Below are positions 26,345-37,513 of a stretch of DNA of 64,000 bases, in pieces (position 1 is the first letter of the stretch; every line of letters begins with the position of its first letter). Location of the stretch: the NCBI GenBank assembly GCA_963837005.1, contig CAWIMC010000013.1:124001-188000 (forward strand), written 5' to 3'. Under the pieces are notes generated by a model. It was not told the DNA's origin and made no database searches. It saw only the letters and a program-made list of their open reading frames with translations. The position numbers and the translations under genes were made by a program. Source of the DNA: CALDTK01 sp963837005. Its GTDB lineage: Bacteria; Bacteroidota; Bacteroidia; Chitinophagales; Saprospiraceae.

Positions 26345-27342
26345 CAAAGGGATTCGGTTTTGAGGACCCGTGGTGGTTGCTGTTGTTGGTGGGCGTGGCG
26401 GCGTTTGGGTACTGGCTGCGGCGGCGCGATGAGGAGCGGTTTCGGCCGACCGCCTTCGCGGTGGCGACGGGGGCGTCGCTGTCGACGCTTTTCAGCTGGC
26501 GGATCGGGATGTACAGGACCTCGCGCTGGCTGCTGGGGGCGGCGGTGGTGCTGGGGGTTTTGGCGCAAGCCCGACCGCAGTGGCAGTACGTACAACGCGA
26601 CGAGGAGGCCGAAGGCATCGACATCGTCCTGGTCATGGACGTATCGACGAGCATGCTGGCACGCGACTTCCGTCCGGACCGCCTAGAGGCGAGCAAGCTC
26701 GTCGCCCAAACCTTCGTCGCCGAGCGTCCTTTCGACCAACTCGGCCTCGTGTCTTTCGCCGGGGAGGCCTTCACGCAGAGCCCCCTGACCCTCGATCACA
26801 CCGTACTCCAGACCATGCTCGGCGGCCTGCAAGCCGGGACGCTCGCCGACGGCACCGCGATCGGGATGGGCCTTGCCGCGGCCGTCAATCGCCTCAAGGA
26901 CAGTCCCTCGCCGAGTCGCGTGGTCATCTTGCTGACCGACGGCGTCAACATGGGCGGCTACATCGACCCGAGCACGGCCGCACAACTCGCGCAGCAGTAC
27001 GACGTCCGCGTGTACACCGTCGGCGTCGGCTCTAACGGCACGGCCCTGAGTCCGATCCAGGGTCCAGGCGGCGAAGTCCAACTCGTACAAACCCGCGTCC
27101 GCATCGACGAGGACCTTTTGCGCGAGATCGCCGGGACCACGGGCGGGCAGTACTTCCGCGCCACCGACAACGAGAGCCTATCGGCCATCTACGCGCAGAT
27201 CGACCAACTCGAAAAGCGACCGCTCAAAGTGAGTACGACGCGACGATTTTCGGATCTGTACGGCTGGCCGCTGGGCCTGGCGCTGCTGTGTGGCTTGGGG
27301 GCAGGGCTTATTCGGGTGTGGCTTTCGCCAAAACTTTCGTGA
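26341..27342 (+). CDS. batA: BatA, VWA-domain membrane protein
   Basis: 333 residues. Two N-terminal helices (WWLLLLVGVAAFGYW; WLLGAAVVLGVLAQ), a VWA domain with MIDAS motif VMDVSTSM and later TDGVNMGG, and a C-terminal membrane helix (WPLGLALLCGLGAGLIRVWL). Bat proteins were linked to aerotolerance in Bacteroides fragilis and stress survival in other species. Starts inside the preceding gene (ATGA). Mini-hairpins at 26557 (VLAQA in helix two) and 27320 (LSPK at the very C-terminus). Confidence 0.92.
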   Translation: MTKGFGFEDPWWLLLLVGVAAFGYWLRRRDEERFRPTAFAVATGASLSTLFSWRIGMYRTSRWLLGAAVVLGVLAQARPQWQYVQRDEEAEGIDIVLVMDVSTSMLARDFRPDRLEASKLVAQTFVAERPFDQLGLVSFAGEAFTQSPLTLDHTVLQTMLGGLQAGTLADGTAIGMGLAAAVNRLKDSPSPSRVVILLTDGVNMGGYIDPSTAAQLAQQYDVRVYTVGVGSNGTALSPIQGPGGEVQLVQTRVRIDEDLLREIAGTTGGQYFRATDNESLSAIYAQIDQLEKRPLKVSTTRRFSDLYGWPLGLALLCGLGAGLIRVWLSPKLS

Positions 27343-27402
27343 TGTATCTGGACAGCTGCGCCACCTTTTACAATTCATAGGCCGCAGGCCGCACTCACTT
27401 AG

Positions 27403-28428
27403 ATGTTCCGTTTCGAGTCCCCGCCCTTCCTGCTTCTCCTCCCACTCCTGGCCCTCCTCGGTGTAGCGGCCTGGTACCACCTCCATCGCCTCGGGCGGCG
27501 CCGAGAGCAGCTCGCCGACGCTGCGCTCCTGCCGGACCTCGGCCTCACCGATGCGTCGATGATGCGGCGGCGCAAGCAACTGCTCGTGGCCCTCGGGGCG
27601 CTATCCCTCTGGGTCGTCGCACTCGCCAATCCGCAGTACGGGACGCGCACCCGCCTGGCGGCTACGCGCACCACTGAGGTGCTCATCGCGCTCGACATTT
27701 CGCAGAGTATGCTCACCGAGGACGTGCGCCCCAATCGCCTGAGCCGCGCCCAACTCTTCGTCGAGGACCTCCTGCGGCAGCTGTCCGGCGAGCGCGTGGG
27801 ATTGGTGTTGTTTGCGGGGCAAGCCTACCTCCAGATGCCGCTTACGGTAGACTATTCGGCGGCGCTCGACCTGGTACAGAGCGCGGCACCCGACAAGGCC
27901 ACCACTCAAGGCACCAACCTCGCGGCCGCCCTGGGGATGGCACAGCGGGTCCTGATCCGCCCCGTGCCCGAAGACGCACCTCCACCGCCGCCGGCCCGCC
28001 GGATCGTACTGGTGGTGAGCGACGGCGAAAACCATGAGCCGGGGGCCGCGCAGGCTGCGGAGGCACTTGCAGATGCGGGTCTGCGAATCGTGACCGTCGG
28101 CGTGGGGACGGCCAGCGGCGGTCGGGTGCCTTCGAGTGCGCCAAACGAGGCAGGTTTCAAGCGCGACGAGAGTGGGGAGCCGGTGGAGAGCCGGTTTGAC
28201 CCAGCGGCCTTGCAGGCTTTGGCCAAAGACGGCGAGGGGCGGTATTTTGATTTGGGGGCCGGGGCTACGGCCATGGCCAGTGAGGTGGCCGCGTACATCG
28301 ACAACGAGAACCTGGGCGGTGGCGTAGAGGAGCGTTTTGAAGAGCGGGCGAGTTATTACCAGTTGTTGGTGGGGCTGGGGTTGATGGGGTTTGGGTGGGC
28401 GTGGTGGCTAGGGAGGCGTGGGCCGTGA
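27403..28428 (+). CDS. batB: BatB, VWA-domain membrane protein
   Basis: 341 residues with the same plan as BatA: N-terminal helix FLLLLPLLALLGVAAWY, second helix QLLVALGALSLWVVALANP, VWA domain with MIDAS ALDISQSML and VVSDGENHEPG, and a C-terminal helix ending FGWAWWLGRRGP. Sixty bases after batA. No mini-hairpin inside. Confidence 0.92.
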   Translation: MFRFESPPFLLLLPLLALLGVAAWYHLHRLGRRREQLADAALLPDLGLTDASMMRRRKQLLVALGALSLWVVALANPQYGTRTRLAATRTTEVLIALDISQSMLTEDVRPNRLSRAQLFVEDLLRQLSGERVGLVLFAGQAYLQMPLTVDYSAALDLVQSAAPDKATTQGTNLAAALGMAQRVLIRPVPEDAPPPPPARRIVLVVSDGENHEPGAAQAAEALADAGLRIVTVGVGTASGGRVPSSAPNEAGFKRDESGEPVESRFDPAALQALAKDGEGRYFDLGAGATAMASEVAAYIDNENLGGGVEERFEERASYYQLLVGLGLMGFGWAWWLGRRGP

Positions 28429-28508
28429 GGTCTGGCGAGTGGGAGAGGGCTCATTTAGCGCGTATGAATTTTCAAACCTCACCCCACCCCCCGCACGTTA
28501 CCTCTCCT

Positions 28509-29345
<837 letters not shown>

Positions 29346-29372
29346 GAAGTGGCACACGGCACCATAACCCCC

Positions 29373-29380
29373 TACCTTAC
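29373..29380 (+). promoter_or_regulatory. Possible internal -7 box TACCTTAC in the Bat operon
   Basis: TACCTTAC lies seven bases before the start of the short BatD-like gene, in the 42-base batC gap. It has one or two mismatches to TAnnTTTG. It may give separate expression of the two BatD-type genes. Confidence 0.3.
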
Positions 29381-29387
29381 GCTCCCC

Positions 29388-29834
29388 ATGCGCCTTCTCC
29401 TCTTTCTCTTCCTCCTCCCCGCCGCCCTCTGCGCTCAAACCGTCTCGATTACCTCCACGGCCACCGATACCGTGCGACAGGGGACGCTCGTTGACTTAAG
29501 CTTCAACTTCGAGAACGCGAGTGCCGCCGCCTTCAAACTTCCCGACCTCGTCGGCCTTACCGTCGTCGGCGGACCGAGCCGACGCTCACAGATGAGCATT
29601 GTCAACGGGGTCCGCTCGAGCTCGGAGGCAGTGGTGTACCGCGTCCGAGCCGACCAACCCGGCCTTGCCTACGTCCCAGCTGTCGAAAGCAAACACGACA
29701 AGGAGACCATCACGAGCGAGCCGCTGCGCTTTTTCGTCACCGCCGACCCCAACTACGTCGCCCCGGAGGCCACCGCCACGGAAGCATCGCCCGCCCCGAA
29801 GACGGCACGCCGACGCCCGACCGTCAAAATGTAG
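29388..29834 (+). CDS. Short BatD-like secreted protein
   Basis: 148 residues from the ATG at 29388. Signal peptide ends AALCAQ. The rest is a single beta domain resembling the N-terminus of BatD: QGTLVDLSFNFENASAAAFKLPDL, VVGGPSRRSQMSIVNG and SSSEAVVYRVRADQPG match FRPPDFKDFTVLGGPSRQSTTTIVNG in the next gene. It lacks the membrane helix and the rest of BatD. It looks like a partial duplication of the BatD N-terminal domain kept as a separate gene. Confidence 0.75.
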   Translation: MRLLLFLFLLPAALCAQTVSITSTATDTVRQGTLVDLSFNFENASAAAFKLPDLVGLTVVGGPSRRSQMSIVNGVRSSSEAVVYRVRADQPGLAYVPAVESKHDKETITSEPLRFFVTADPNYVAPEATATEASPAPKTARRRPTVKM

Positions 29835-29846
29835 TTTCGCCGCCCT

Positions 29847-31550
29847 GTGCTGTCTATCCTCCGCCAAGCTCTCCCCCTCGCACTCGTTATGTGCGTGTCG
29901 ATGGTTTTGGCGCAAGCCCCCACCCTCACCGCCGAGGCCTCCGACACGCGCATCGACCAGTTCGGCTTCGTCCGCATCACCTACAGCACCGAAGGCGGCG
30001 AGGGGAGCAACTTCCGCCCGCCGGACTTCAAGGACTTTACCGTCCTCGGCGGGCCATCGCGCCAGTCCACCACGACGATCGTCAACGGGCGCGTGAGTTC
30101 GTCGTTTCGGATCAGCTACGATCTCGCGGCGCGTCGCGACGGCACCTTTACGATCCCGCCCGCGAGCATAGACATCGGCGGTCAGCGCATCACTTCGAAT
30201 ACGCTCCAGATCGAGGTGGTTAAGGCCGACAACACCATCGCCGCCAAGGACGTAGACGGGGCTGAGGTTTTCGCCCAGACCACGCTAGAACAGCGCCAGG
30301 CGTACGTCGGCGAGCGTGTGCTGCTCGAGACCCAGCTCCTCAACCGCGTCGACATCCGCACCTACAGCCTGCTGTCGGCTCCCGAACTCGGTGGCCTGCA
30401 AGTCGACCAACTCCGCCGTTTCGACAACTATCCCCGACAGCGCAACATCGGCGGGCGCGACTACCAGGTCACGCGTGTGCAGCTACTCGAGGCCTTCGCG
30501 ACGCTGCCGGGCCGCTACGAGATCGGCACCCAAACCTTCGAGGTCGGCATCGTCGAGCCGGGGGGTCGGGGCGGCTTCTTCTTTAGTCCGCCTACACGTC
30601 CGAAACGCATCAACACGGCCCCCGTCACGCTCGAGGTCTTGCCGCTGCCGACCGGTGCCCCAGAGGACTTCATCGGCGTGGTCGGCAACTGGGTTTTCTC
30701 GGGCGGCTTTCGCCAAAACCCGTCCGACATCAGCACCGCCGACGCCCTCACCTTCGACCTGCGCACGCGAGGCCGCGGAGACGCGAGCCGCCTCAACTCA
30801 CCGGCGCTCGACTGGCCGAGTGGTTGGCGTGCGCTCCCCGTGAAGACCGTGCGCGAGGAGAGTTTCGAGACGGACTCTGGGATGGTCTTCGTGCGCGAGT
30901 TCGAGTACACGATCGTGCCCGAGCGGGCCGGGAACTTTGAGCTTGCCCCAAGCCTGAGCTACTTCGACATCACCAGCAAACGCTACGAGACCTGGCGGGC
31001 CGAACCGCTGAGCCTCACTGTCCGCCAGGGTAAGGGCACCCGCGCTACATCTGGGGCCGGCGATTCAGATAGTGACCTCGCGATAGACAGCCGCCTTCCG
31101 GCAAAACCCGTCGTCATCCGCGGCTTCTGGGTCTCGCAGCCCTGGTACTGGGCCTTGCTCGCGCTCCTGCCGCTCAGCGTTGCCGCTACCTGGCTGTACC
31201 AACTCCGCCAAACCCGCCTCGCTGAACACCCCGCCCCCAAGGTAGACCCCCTCGAGGAGGGCCGCCGCCGCCTCCAGACCACCCGCGAGCAACTAGATGC
31301 CCCGCTTGCGTTCTACACAGCGCTCGGTACCGCCCTCGATCGTTTTGCGCAAGACCGCCTCGCCCTCGCCCAGAGCGAGCAGACCGACGCCAAGCTTCGC
31401 GCGGCTTTCGCCAGAACCGGTCACTCCGATGCCGCCGACGCTTTCGTGCGCGCCCGCGCCCTCGCCGACCAAGGCCGCTACGGCGGAGGCACCGACCGCG
31501 AAGGGCGCCTCACCGCCCTCGCCGAGCTAGAGCGGGTGCTGAGCCTTTGA
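29847..31550 (+). CDS. batD: BatD, oxygen-tolerance membrane protein
   Basis: 567 residues from a GTG at 29847. The signal peptide ends SMVLAQA, encoded by the GCAA-form mini-hairpin at 29904. Several beta domains follow (FRPPDFKDFTVLGGPSRQ; QAYVGERVLLETQLLNRVDI; EREFEYTIVPERAGNFEL), then a membrane helix (PWYWALLALLPLSVAATWLY) and a cytosolic helical tail. Last gene of the Bat operon; batE is absent. Five mini-hairpins in total: 29904, 30705, 31093, 31403 plus one degenerate copy near 31342. Confidence 0.9.
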   Translation: MLSILRQALPLALVMCVSMVLAQAPTLTAEASDTRIDQFGFVRITYSTEGGEGSNFRPPDFKDFTVLGGPSRQSTTTIVNGRVSSSFRISYDLAARRDGTFTIPPASIDIGGQRITSNTLQIEVVKADNTIAAKDVDGAEVFAQTTLEQRQAYVGERVLLETQLLNRVDIRTYSLLSAPELGGLQVDQLRRFDNYPRQRNIGGRDYQVTRVQLLEAFATLPGRYEIGTQTFEVGIVEPGGRGGFFFSPPTRPKRINTAPVTLEVLPLPTGAPEDFIGVVGNWVFSGGFRQNPSDISTADALTFDLRTRGRGDASRLNSPALDWPSGWRALPVKTVREESFETDSGMVFVREFEYTIVPERAGNFELAPSLSYFDITSKRYETWRAEPLSLTVRQGKGTRATSGAGDSDSDLAIDSRLPAKPVVIRGFWVSQPWYWALLALLPLSVAATWLYQLRQTRLAEHPAPKVDPLEEGRRRLQTTREQLDAPLAFYTALGTALDRFAQDRLALAQSEQTDAKLRAAFARTGHSDAADAFVRARALADQGRYGGGTDREGRLTALAELERVLSL

Positions 31551-31607
31551 GAGAGCGTTCGGCTCGCGCCGTGCCGGATGTCCTGCACGCTGTACTCCGT
31601 ACTCCGC

Positions 31608-34114
31608 CTAAAGCTCCAACAAGTTCACAAACAGCCGGTACGCACCCGGCACCCCCGCCGGCAACTCCCGAAAGAAGCTCAGCCCCGTATAGACGTAGTG
31701 CCCCTTGCCGTACTCCGCCACCAACAGACTCCCCTTGCTCGCCTCCTCGCCCGGATCAGCCACTTCAAAGATCGGCTTGTAGGCGGCGTCCCACTGGTTC
31801 GGGAAGTAAAGCCCGCGCTCCTGGACCCAACCCTCGAAGTCGGCTGCGCTAAGCTCGTTGGGTAGCGTAAGCACATTCGATTTAGCATCGACGAACTTCA
31901 TGTCCGCCTGCTCTACCGTTACCCGATCACGGGACAGCGACAGGGGGAAGGGCGCGAACTTGTTCATGTCCACCCCACGGTTGGTGTTGTACTGCACCAC
32001 CATCGTGCCGCCCGCCTTGACGTAGTCGAGCAGCTGATCGTTGACGCCTGGCAGCCAGTCGAGCGTATTGTACGCCCGGATACCGAGCACCACCGCGTCG
32101 TAGCCGGCGAGTTTGGCCGCCGTGATGTCGGCACGATCGAGCAGATCGACCTGGTAGCCGACGGCCCGCAGCGCCTCCGGGACGGCATCCCCGGCACCCA
32201 TCACGTAGCCCACCTTTTTGCCGGCGCGTTTGAGGTCGAGACGGACGGCCTTCGCGTCCGCACCCGATACCATTACCTGGAGCGGGATGTGGGGATAGCG
32301 CACCAGCTTGACCTGCTGGTCGAAGGTTTGTCCGGCGGCGGTCGTCAGTTTTGCCGAAAGGCTAAACTCCCCTGCCGCGGCCACGGGCGTCACCTGGAAG
32401 CGGAGCGTCTGCGAAGGCGTACCGTTGGCGAGGCTCACCGATTGCTCGGTGGGGGTGGCCGTCCAGCCTTTCGGCAAAACGAGGCTCACCTCTCCCGCCT
32501 GCACCTCTCCAGCGAGGTGTGTCACTTCGACAGCCACTTCACGAGTCATCGCATCGGCCCAGAGGTAGACTGGCTCCGCGAAGCCAACGCTCACCGCAGG
32601 CACAACGGCCAGTGGGCGGTAGATCTCCCCGCGATCAGGGTAGGTCTTTTTGTAGAAGCACCGGCGTGGTGACGTCGATGACCTGCCCGTCGACCATGAA
32701 AGAAAACAGCGCCGTCGCCACCGGCGGATTCTCGCCGAGCCCGCGCAAATCGTAGCCCGGCACCGCGTACATCCCCTCGGTGGCCTTGCCCTCGAGCCAG
32801 TACGGGTTGCTGGTACCCTGGCCCATCTTGAGCTGTGCCTTGCCGGTGAGGCCCTCGTTGAGTTTGAGCGCATCGAGCACCACGACTTCCACCGTGTCGC
32901 CGCCGCCCATGAAGCGGACCGACTGCAGGCGCGTGGCCTTCGGGAGTTCCTTACGGACGACGGCCTCGTACTCGAGCGCGATGGTTTGGCCAGGCGTGGC
33001 GAGCGAGTCGGCCGCCGTGGTCTCGACGTAGACGCCCATCACGTCGGCGATGAGCTGCTCGAGCGCAGGCAGTTTACTGTCGCGGTATCGGCTGTGCGGC
33101 AGGGCGCGCATAAGTCGGAGGGCCTCAATGAGTTCGGGGAGGATGGCGGTGGGTTCGCCAACGCGGAAGTTGTCTTCGGCTTTCGCCAAAACCTGCTCTA
33201 CCGCCGCTCCGCCCGCCACGCGGCCCCAGGTCTGGTCGACGTCCGCGAAGAGGTCCGTACGATCCTTGTCGCCCGTGCCGTCGAGCAACTGCAAGTACTC
33301 CATTTGGCTACCGCGCTGCCCACTCGATCCAAAGCCCTGGCTCGCGTGCTGCGAGCGCGACCGTGCCGCAATTTCGCCGTTGCTCAGGCCCAGCAAGGGA
33401 TAAAAGCCCCCGGCATCGACGGTAAAGAGATTGGACTTGTCGGCCGCGTCAAAAGCCTCCTGGCTGCCGTAAAACCACCAGCTCGTATTGAAGAGTACGC
33501 GCTTGGCCTGCCAGACCGTGACCCCTTCCCTGAGTTGCTCCGGGAAAGCGCTTCGGGTCAGCGGCGGCCTTGAAAGCCTCGAGGGCGAGCATCGCGCTGG
33601 CCGTATGGTGCCCGTGCGTCTGCCCCGCCGAGTTCGGATCAAAGCGCGTCACGATCACATCGGGTTGCCACTTGCGGATGGTCCACACCACATCCGCCAG
33701 GATGGAGTCGCGCGTCCAAAAGGTAAAGGCCTCGTCCGGGTGCTTCGAGAAGCCGTAGTCGTTGGCGCGCGTGAAGAACTGCGTCCCGCCGTCGGTGCGG
33801 CGCGCGGCCAGCAGTTCCTGTGTGCGGATGACGCCGAGGCCCTCGCGGAGTTCGGGACCGACGAGGTTTTGGCCACCGTCCCCGCGCGTCAGCGAGAGGT
33901 AGGCCGTCTCGGCGAGGCGATCATTGGCGAGGTAGGCGATGAGGCGGGTGTTCTCGTCGTCGGGGTGGGCGGCGAGGTAGAGGGCAGAGCTGGTGTTGCG
34001 CAGCTTGCGTAAGTCGTGGAGGAGGACGCTGGAGGGCGGTGTGGGGCGCCACTGGGCTTGGGTGGTGCTGAGGCTTATGCTTACGAAGACTAACAGTAAT
34101 AACGCTCTCGTCAT
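31608..34114 (-). pseudogene. PIG-L family deacetylase, broken by two single-base frameshifts
   Basis: Three consecutive frames add up to one exported protein of about 830 residues. Part one (from the ATG at 34114): signal peptide ending TTQAQ, then AAHPDDEN and THGHHTA, the zinc motifs of PIG-L/LmbE deacetylases. Part two resumes with AFPEQLREGVTVWQAKRVL; one extra C near 33552 separates them. Part three resumes with TYPDRGEIYRPL; one extra A in an A-run near 32651 separates it from VLLQK. The C-terminal part holds a beta domain (VSLVLPKGWTATP) and a GATase-like fold (YDAVVLGIRAYNTLDWL). Expected activity: removal of N-acetyl groups from GlcNAc-type substrates in the periplasm. Converges with batD. 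Confidence 0.85.
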
Positions 34115-34119
34115 GCGGG

Positions 34120-34127
34120 CGAAGGTA
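34120..34127 (-). promoter_or_regulatory. -7 box TACCTTCG five bases before the PIG-L start
   Basis: One mismatch to TAnnTTTG, ending five bases before the start codon, the same arrangement as at 16807. Suggests a leaderless mRNA. Confidence 0.5.
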
Positions 34128-34181
34128 GTGTGGAGGCCTTGGCGCGCGATCGTGCTGGGCGGTGCTGTTCGGTGCTGTACG

Positions 34182-34299
34182 GTTCCCAGTCCTTTAGGGC
34201 GGGCGACAGTATGGCTAACCCTCGCCGCACGGGCTCACGCGACGGGGTGGCGTGGGTATCCTACCGCTGCTCTAACGCCCGCCCTAAAGGACGGGGAAC
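34182..34299. repeat. Palindromic element with 23-base arms
   Basis: Arms 34182-34204 and 34277-34299 (23 bases, one mismatch; core CCTTTAGGGCGGGC) enclose 72 bases. Located in the 34115-34491 intergenic region, which carries no gene. Same architecture as the elements at 6898 and 12317. Confidence 0.8.
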
Positions 34300-34491
34300 T
34301 GTATAGAGACCGCGCTGCCGCGAATGCCGCGAGTCGCCAGTGGGTGCAAATCACTGTTCTACATTGTCAAAGTCAATAAGCCCGTGGAACCCCAAGCATT
34401 ACTTGGGCTTTCAGTAAAGTTGAGCAGCAGATAGTAGGGTTTCCTACCCTTTAGAGCGGAATCTTGAGGCAAAGATCCCCGAACGTCCCCT

Positions 34492-35175
34492 TCAACACGC
34501 CTCCCGCAGCCCCTTCCCCACTGCCCCACGCATCAGCAAAATCACCAGCGCCGTCATCGGCACCACCACCTCCAGCGTCTCCCACTTCTTCGTCCACGGG
34601 ATCAGCAGCACGATGATCAGACACACCAGAAACCACGCCGACACCTGGTAGCTGCTCACAGGAATACCCAGGTCCGTCAGCCACCGCCGCAGCCCGACGT
34701 ACCGCTTGGCCAGCGCCGGCAATACCGCCAGGTAAAAGCCCAGCCCAAGCCCGAGCCCGTACGTAAAAATCACCTTGTTCATATTCAAGCCCCCCACCTC
34801 CATATTGTGGAGGTTGAGCTCGTTCTGGCGATTGGCGGACAGGTCGAGCTCGCTGCCCCACCCGAAGATGCGCTGGCCCCAACTCAACTCCTCGCCCGCG
34901 CCGAAGACGAACAGCAGGGCCGTGCCGAGCATCACGATCGACCACGCATAGCCCTGGTTTTGGCGAAAGCCCCACCACCGAGACACCAGCACCGCACTCA
35001 CGGACAGCAAGCCGATCACCGTCAGCCACTCCACGAAACCGTCCTCCTCGGCGAGTCGCTTGTGGAACTCCAGATCGACTACGGCCGTGGCCAGCATGAA
35101 GAGCAGCAGCAGCACCGTGCCGATCATCAGCCACTGCGCCAAACGAGGGTGTACGGTCTGGGCGGGGTCGGACAT
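34492..35175 (-). CDS. Polytopic membrane protein of unknown function
   Basis: 227 residues from the ATG at 35175. About six membrane helices: WLMIGTVLLLLFMLATAVV, WLTVIGLLSVSAVLVS, SIVMLGTALLFVFGAG, VIFTYGLGLGLGFYLAVLP, VSAWFLVCLIIVLLIPW and VVVPMTALVILLM. A conserved-looking acidic motif, GEELSWGQRIFGW, followed by ELNLHNMEV sits between helices three and four and may be an active or binding site in the membrane. No family name is certain. The mini-hairpin at 34957 encodes GFRQN in a loop. Divergent from the GHMP kinase with 57 bases between. Confidence 0.75.
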   Translation of the reverse strand: MSDPAQTVHPRLAQWLMIGTVLLLLFMLATAVVDLEFHKRLAEEDGFVEWLTVIGLLSVSAVLVSRWWGFRQNQGYAWSIVMLGTALLFVFGAGEELSWGQRIFGWGSELDLSANRQNELNLHNMEVGGLNMNKVIFTYGLGLGLGFYLAVLPALAKRYVGLRRWLTDLGIPVSSYQVSAWFLVCLIIVLLIPWTKKWETLEVVVPMTALVILLMRGAVGKGLREAC

Positions 35176-35232
35176 GCGCGAATTCGGGCGACGGGGCGGC
35201 GGGTTAGTGGGCGTAGTGCGACATTCGCGGCC

Positions 35233-36532
35233 GTGGCTAGCCCTTCGACCTCGCCCGCGGCGCAAACCTTCACCGCCCGCGGCAAACTTATGCTGACCGG
35301 GGAGTACCTCGTGCTCGATGGCGCGCGGGCCCTTGCCGTGCCTACGGTGCTGGGCCAACGCCTCAGCGTCGAGCGCACCGACGAGGTAGACGTGCTGCTG
35401 TGGCGCAGCTACGACTGTCCGCGGCGAAATCTGGCTGGAGTTCGCGTTCTCGCGCCGGGCCCTCAAAAAACCGCCTGCCAAAACCCAAACCACCCCGGAG
35501 GCCCGCCTGGCGCGGCTCTTGAGTGCACTGATCGCCGACCATCCGCTGCTGTGGCCCCCCGGTACCGGCCTACGACTAAGTACGCATTTGGAGTTCGCGA
35601 GGGAATGGGGCCTCGGCTCGAGCGCGACGCTATCCTACCTCCTTGCCGCCTGGGCGGGGGCCGACGCACAGGCGGTCAACAGGGCGGAGTTTGGCGGCTC
35701 CGGCTACGACATTGCCTGCGCCGCGGCGGAAGGCCCGCTGGTGTACCGGCTCACAGGAGCGCAGCCCGTTCCGAGCAGCCAGGCCGTCGCCTTTGCGCCG
35801 GTGTGGCTCGCAGGAGCCTCGCTGGTGCACCTCGGCCACAAACGCGACTCCCGACAGGCCATCGCCGACTACCGCGCCCAGGCCGGCCAGGAACTCCCGC
35901 GCTTCGTGGCTGTGGCCGACGAACTCACCGCTGCTATCCTCACCTGCACCGACCGCGCTGCCGCCATCGAACTGCTGCGCCGACACGAGGCGATGATTGG
36001 CTACGTAACCCACCAAACGCCCGTGGGCAAGGGGCGCTTCGCGGACTTCCCGGGGGTCGTAAAGAGTCTCGGTGCCTGGGGCGGGGACTTCGTGCTCGCG
36101 CTCGCGACGGAGGCGGACCTGGATGTCGCTGCCTATTTCGCCGAGCACGACCTGTCCACCGTACTACCGGCGGGCGACTTGCTGATGCTCGATGGGCGAC
36201 CGGTGTCGGGCGACGACCCCGACCCGAGCCTGTGGCCCGTGTTTTTCTACGGTGAGTTGGCCCTCCCGGAGGCTGAGCGCGAGTGGCTCGGAGCTTACCC
36301 TCATTTCGCGGCCGAGTTGCTCGACTATGGGATTCGCGGCTTGTCGTCGACCCAGCCGCCGCAGGCAGCCCCAGGCCAGCGGACGCCCGGGATGCTCGTC
36401 TATCTGCCCCCGGCCGACGTGATGGCGCTCGACCTACACCCGAGCGGCGCGGGCTACCTCCGGCGACATGCGTTCGTCGAACACGCGGGCCGACGCATCC
36501 GGGCACAGATTTGGCTCAATGCCGTGAAGTGA
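35233..36532 (+). pseudogene. GYDIA-family GHMP kinase, frameshifted in this sequence
   Basis: From a GTG at 35233: FTARGKLMLTGEYLVLDGARAL, the start of GHMP kinases. The first frame loses similarity after LLWRSYDC; the next frame resumes with GEIWLEFAFSRRA and continues through EWGLGSSAT (phosphate-binding GHMP motif) and GGSGYDIACA to 36532. Removing one C near 35419 (TGTCCGCGG to TGTCGCGG) joins them into about 432 residues. The family, named for its GYDIA motif, is common in Bacteroidota and related to mevalonate-pathway kinases; the substrate is not known to me. Divergent from the membrane protein. Confidence 0.85.
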
Positions 36533-36586
36533 GTCGCCGTACCTAAAGCCGGGTAGCGCTCGTTGTACCGTGCAGCCAATCGCCAC

Positions 36587-37445
36587 ATGCGTTTTACCTT
36601 ATTTGCCGTCGTTTCTCTCCTCACCGTCACGCTCGCCGCGCAGGTCCCACTCGACCGCGTCTCTGTCGATCCAGCCCAACTCACGGAGGCTTTCGTGCGC
36701 AACCAGCTCAAGCCCGCCACCGCCGCCCTCACCGGCGAGGCCGCCGCCAACCCGATCAGTGCCACGATGCTGCCCAAGGCTCCGCGCATCAAGACAGAGC
36801 TGCTCTGGAGCCAGTCTGGGCGGGCCCTGGTCGCCACCGAGTTCAGCAACGACATCTCGGCGCAGGACCTGTACGTCTTCCTCGACTCGACCAATGCCGG
36901 CTGGCGCATTGCCGCCTTCCGCGACGTGGAGTTGCCGGGGGTGTTCTACAACCAGCTCAACCACTACCGCAACAAAGGCGAGAACGCCATCCGCCAGGAC
37001 TGGGACGCCCGCTACGAAGCCTCGGCCTCGCGCGGCGTGACACGCGCGCAGCACGAAGCCGTGCACGGTTCGGCCGATGAGCGGGTCTTCTACGTGTTCA
37101 ACTTACGGCTCACCTCTTCGAGCGACCGTGACATGGTCCGCCACTTTGAGGCGTTGAAGCCCAGATTTGAGGCCTTGCGGCAAAACCTGGAGCGACTGCC
37201 CCGCTCGCCCATCGCATTGGAGCACGACAACGAGACTGTCGGGGATGACCTGCGCCTACTTACTCATCAAGCGCGCCTTCCGCGACACAGAAGGGCCAAT
37301 GCGGTTGGAGATCGCGAGCATTCAGGGAGATGATGTGGGGTATCTATACTGTAAAGACGCATCGTGCATGCCGACGCCGACACCAGGAGGCGTGATTATG
37401 CTGAAGTCTCTTGGGGAGGGGTGGTATCTGTATAGGACGACGTGA
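36587..37445 (+). pseudogene. Secreted protein of unknown function, frameshifted
   Basis: From the ATG at 36587: signal peptide MRFTLFAVVSLLTVTLAAQ, then PKAPRIKTELLWSQSGRALVATEFSND, FLDSTNAGWRIAAFRDVELPG and FYVFNLRLTSSSDRD. After NETVGDDLR the first frame becomes nonsense (stop 37333). The next frame carries YLLIKRAFRDTEGPMRLEIAS and GGVIMLKSLGEGWYLYRTT to 37445. Dropping one C near 37254 restores it (about 285 residues). No domain recognised. The mini-hairpin at 37172 (GCAA loop) encodes LRQN. Confidence 0.65.
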
Positions 37446-37513
37446 GGATTTTAGGCAAGGTCCGAGGTAGCATCGTAGACTGTATGCGCGGCAACGCAGT
37501 GCATACAGAAGGC

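Noticed and set aside
31342..31356. Additional mini-hairpin copy GTTTTGCGCAAGACC
   Set aside because: Only one base pair can form under the loop; not counted. The same holds for 21873 (GTTTTGCCGACAAGG), 48559 and 35470.
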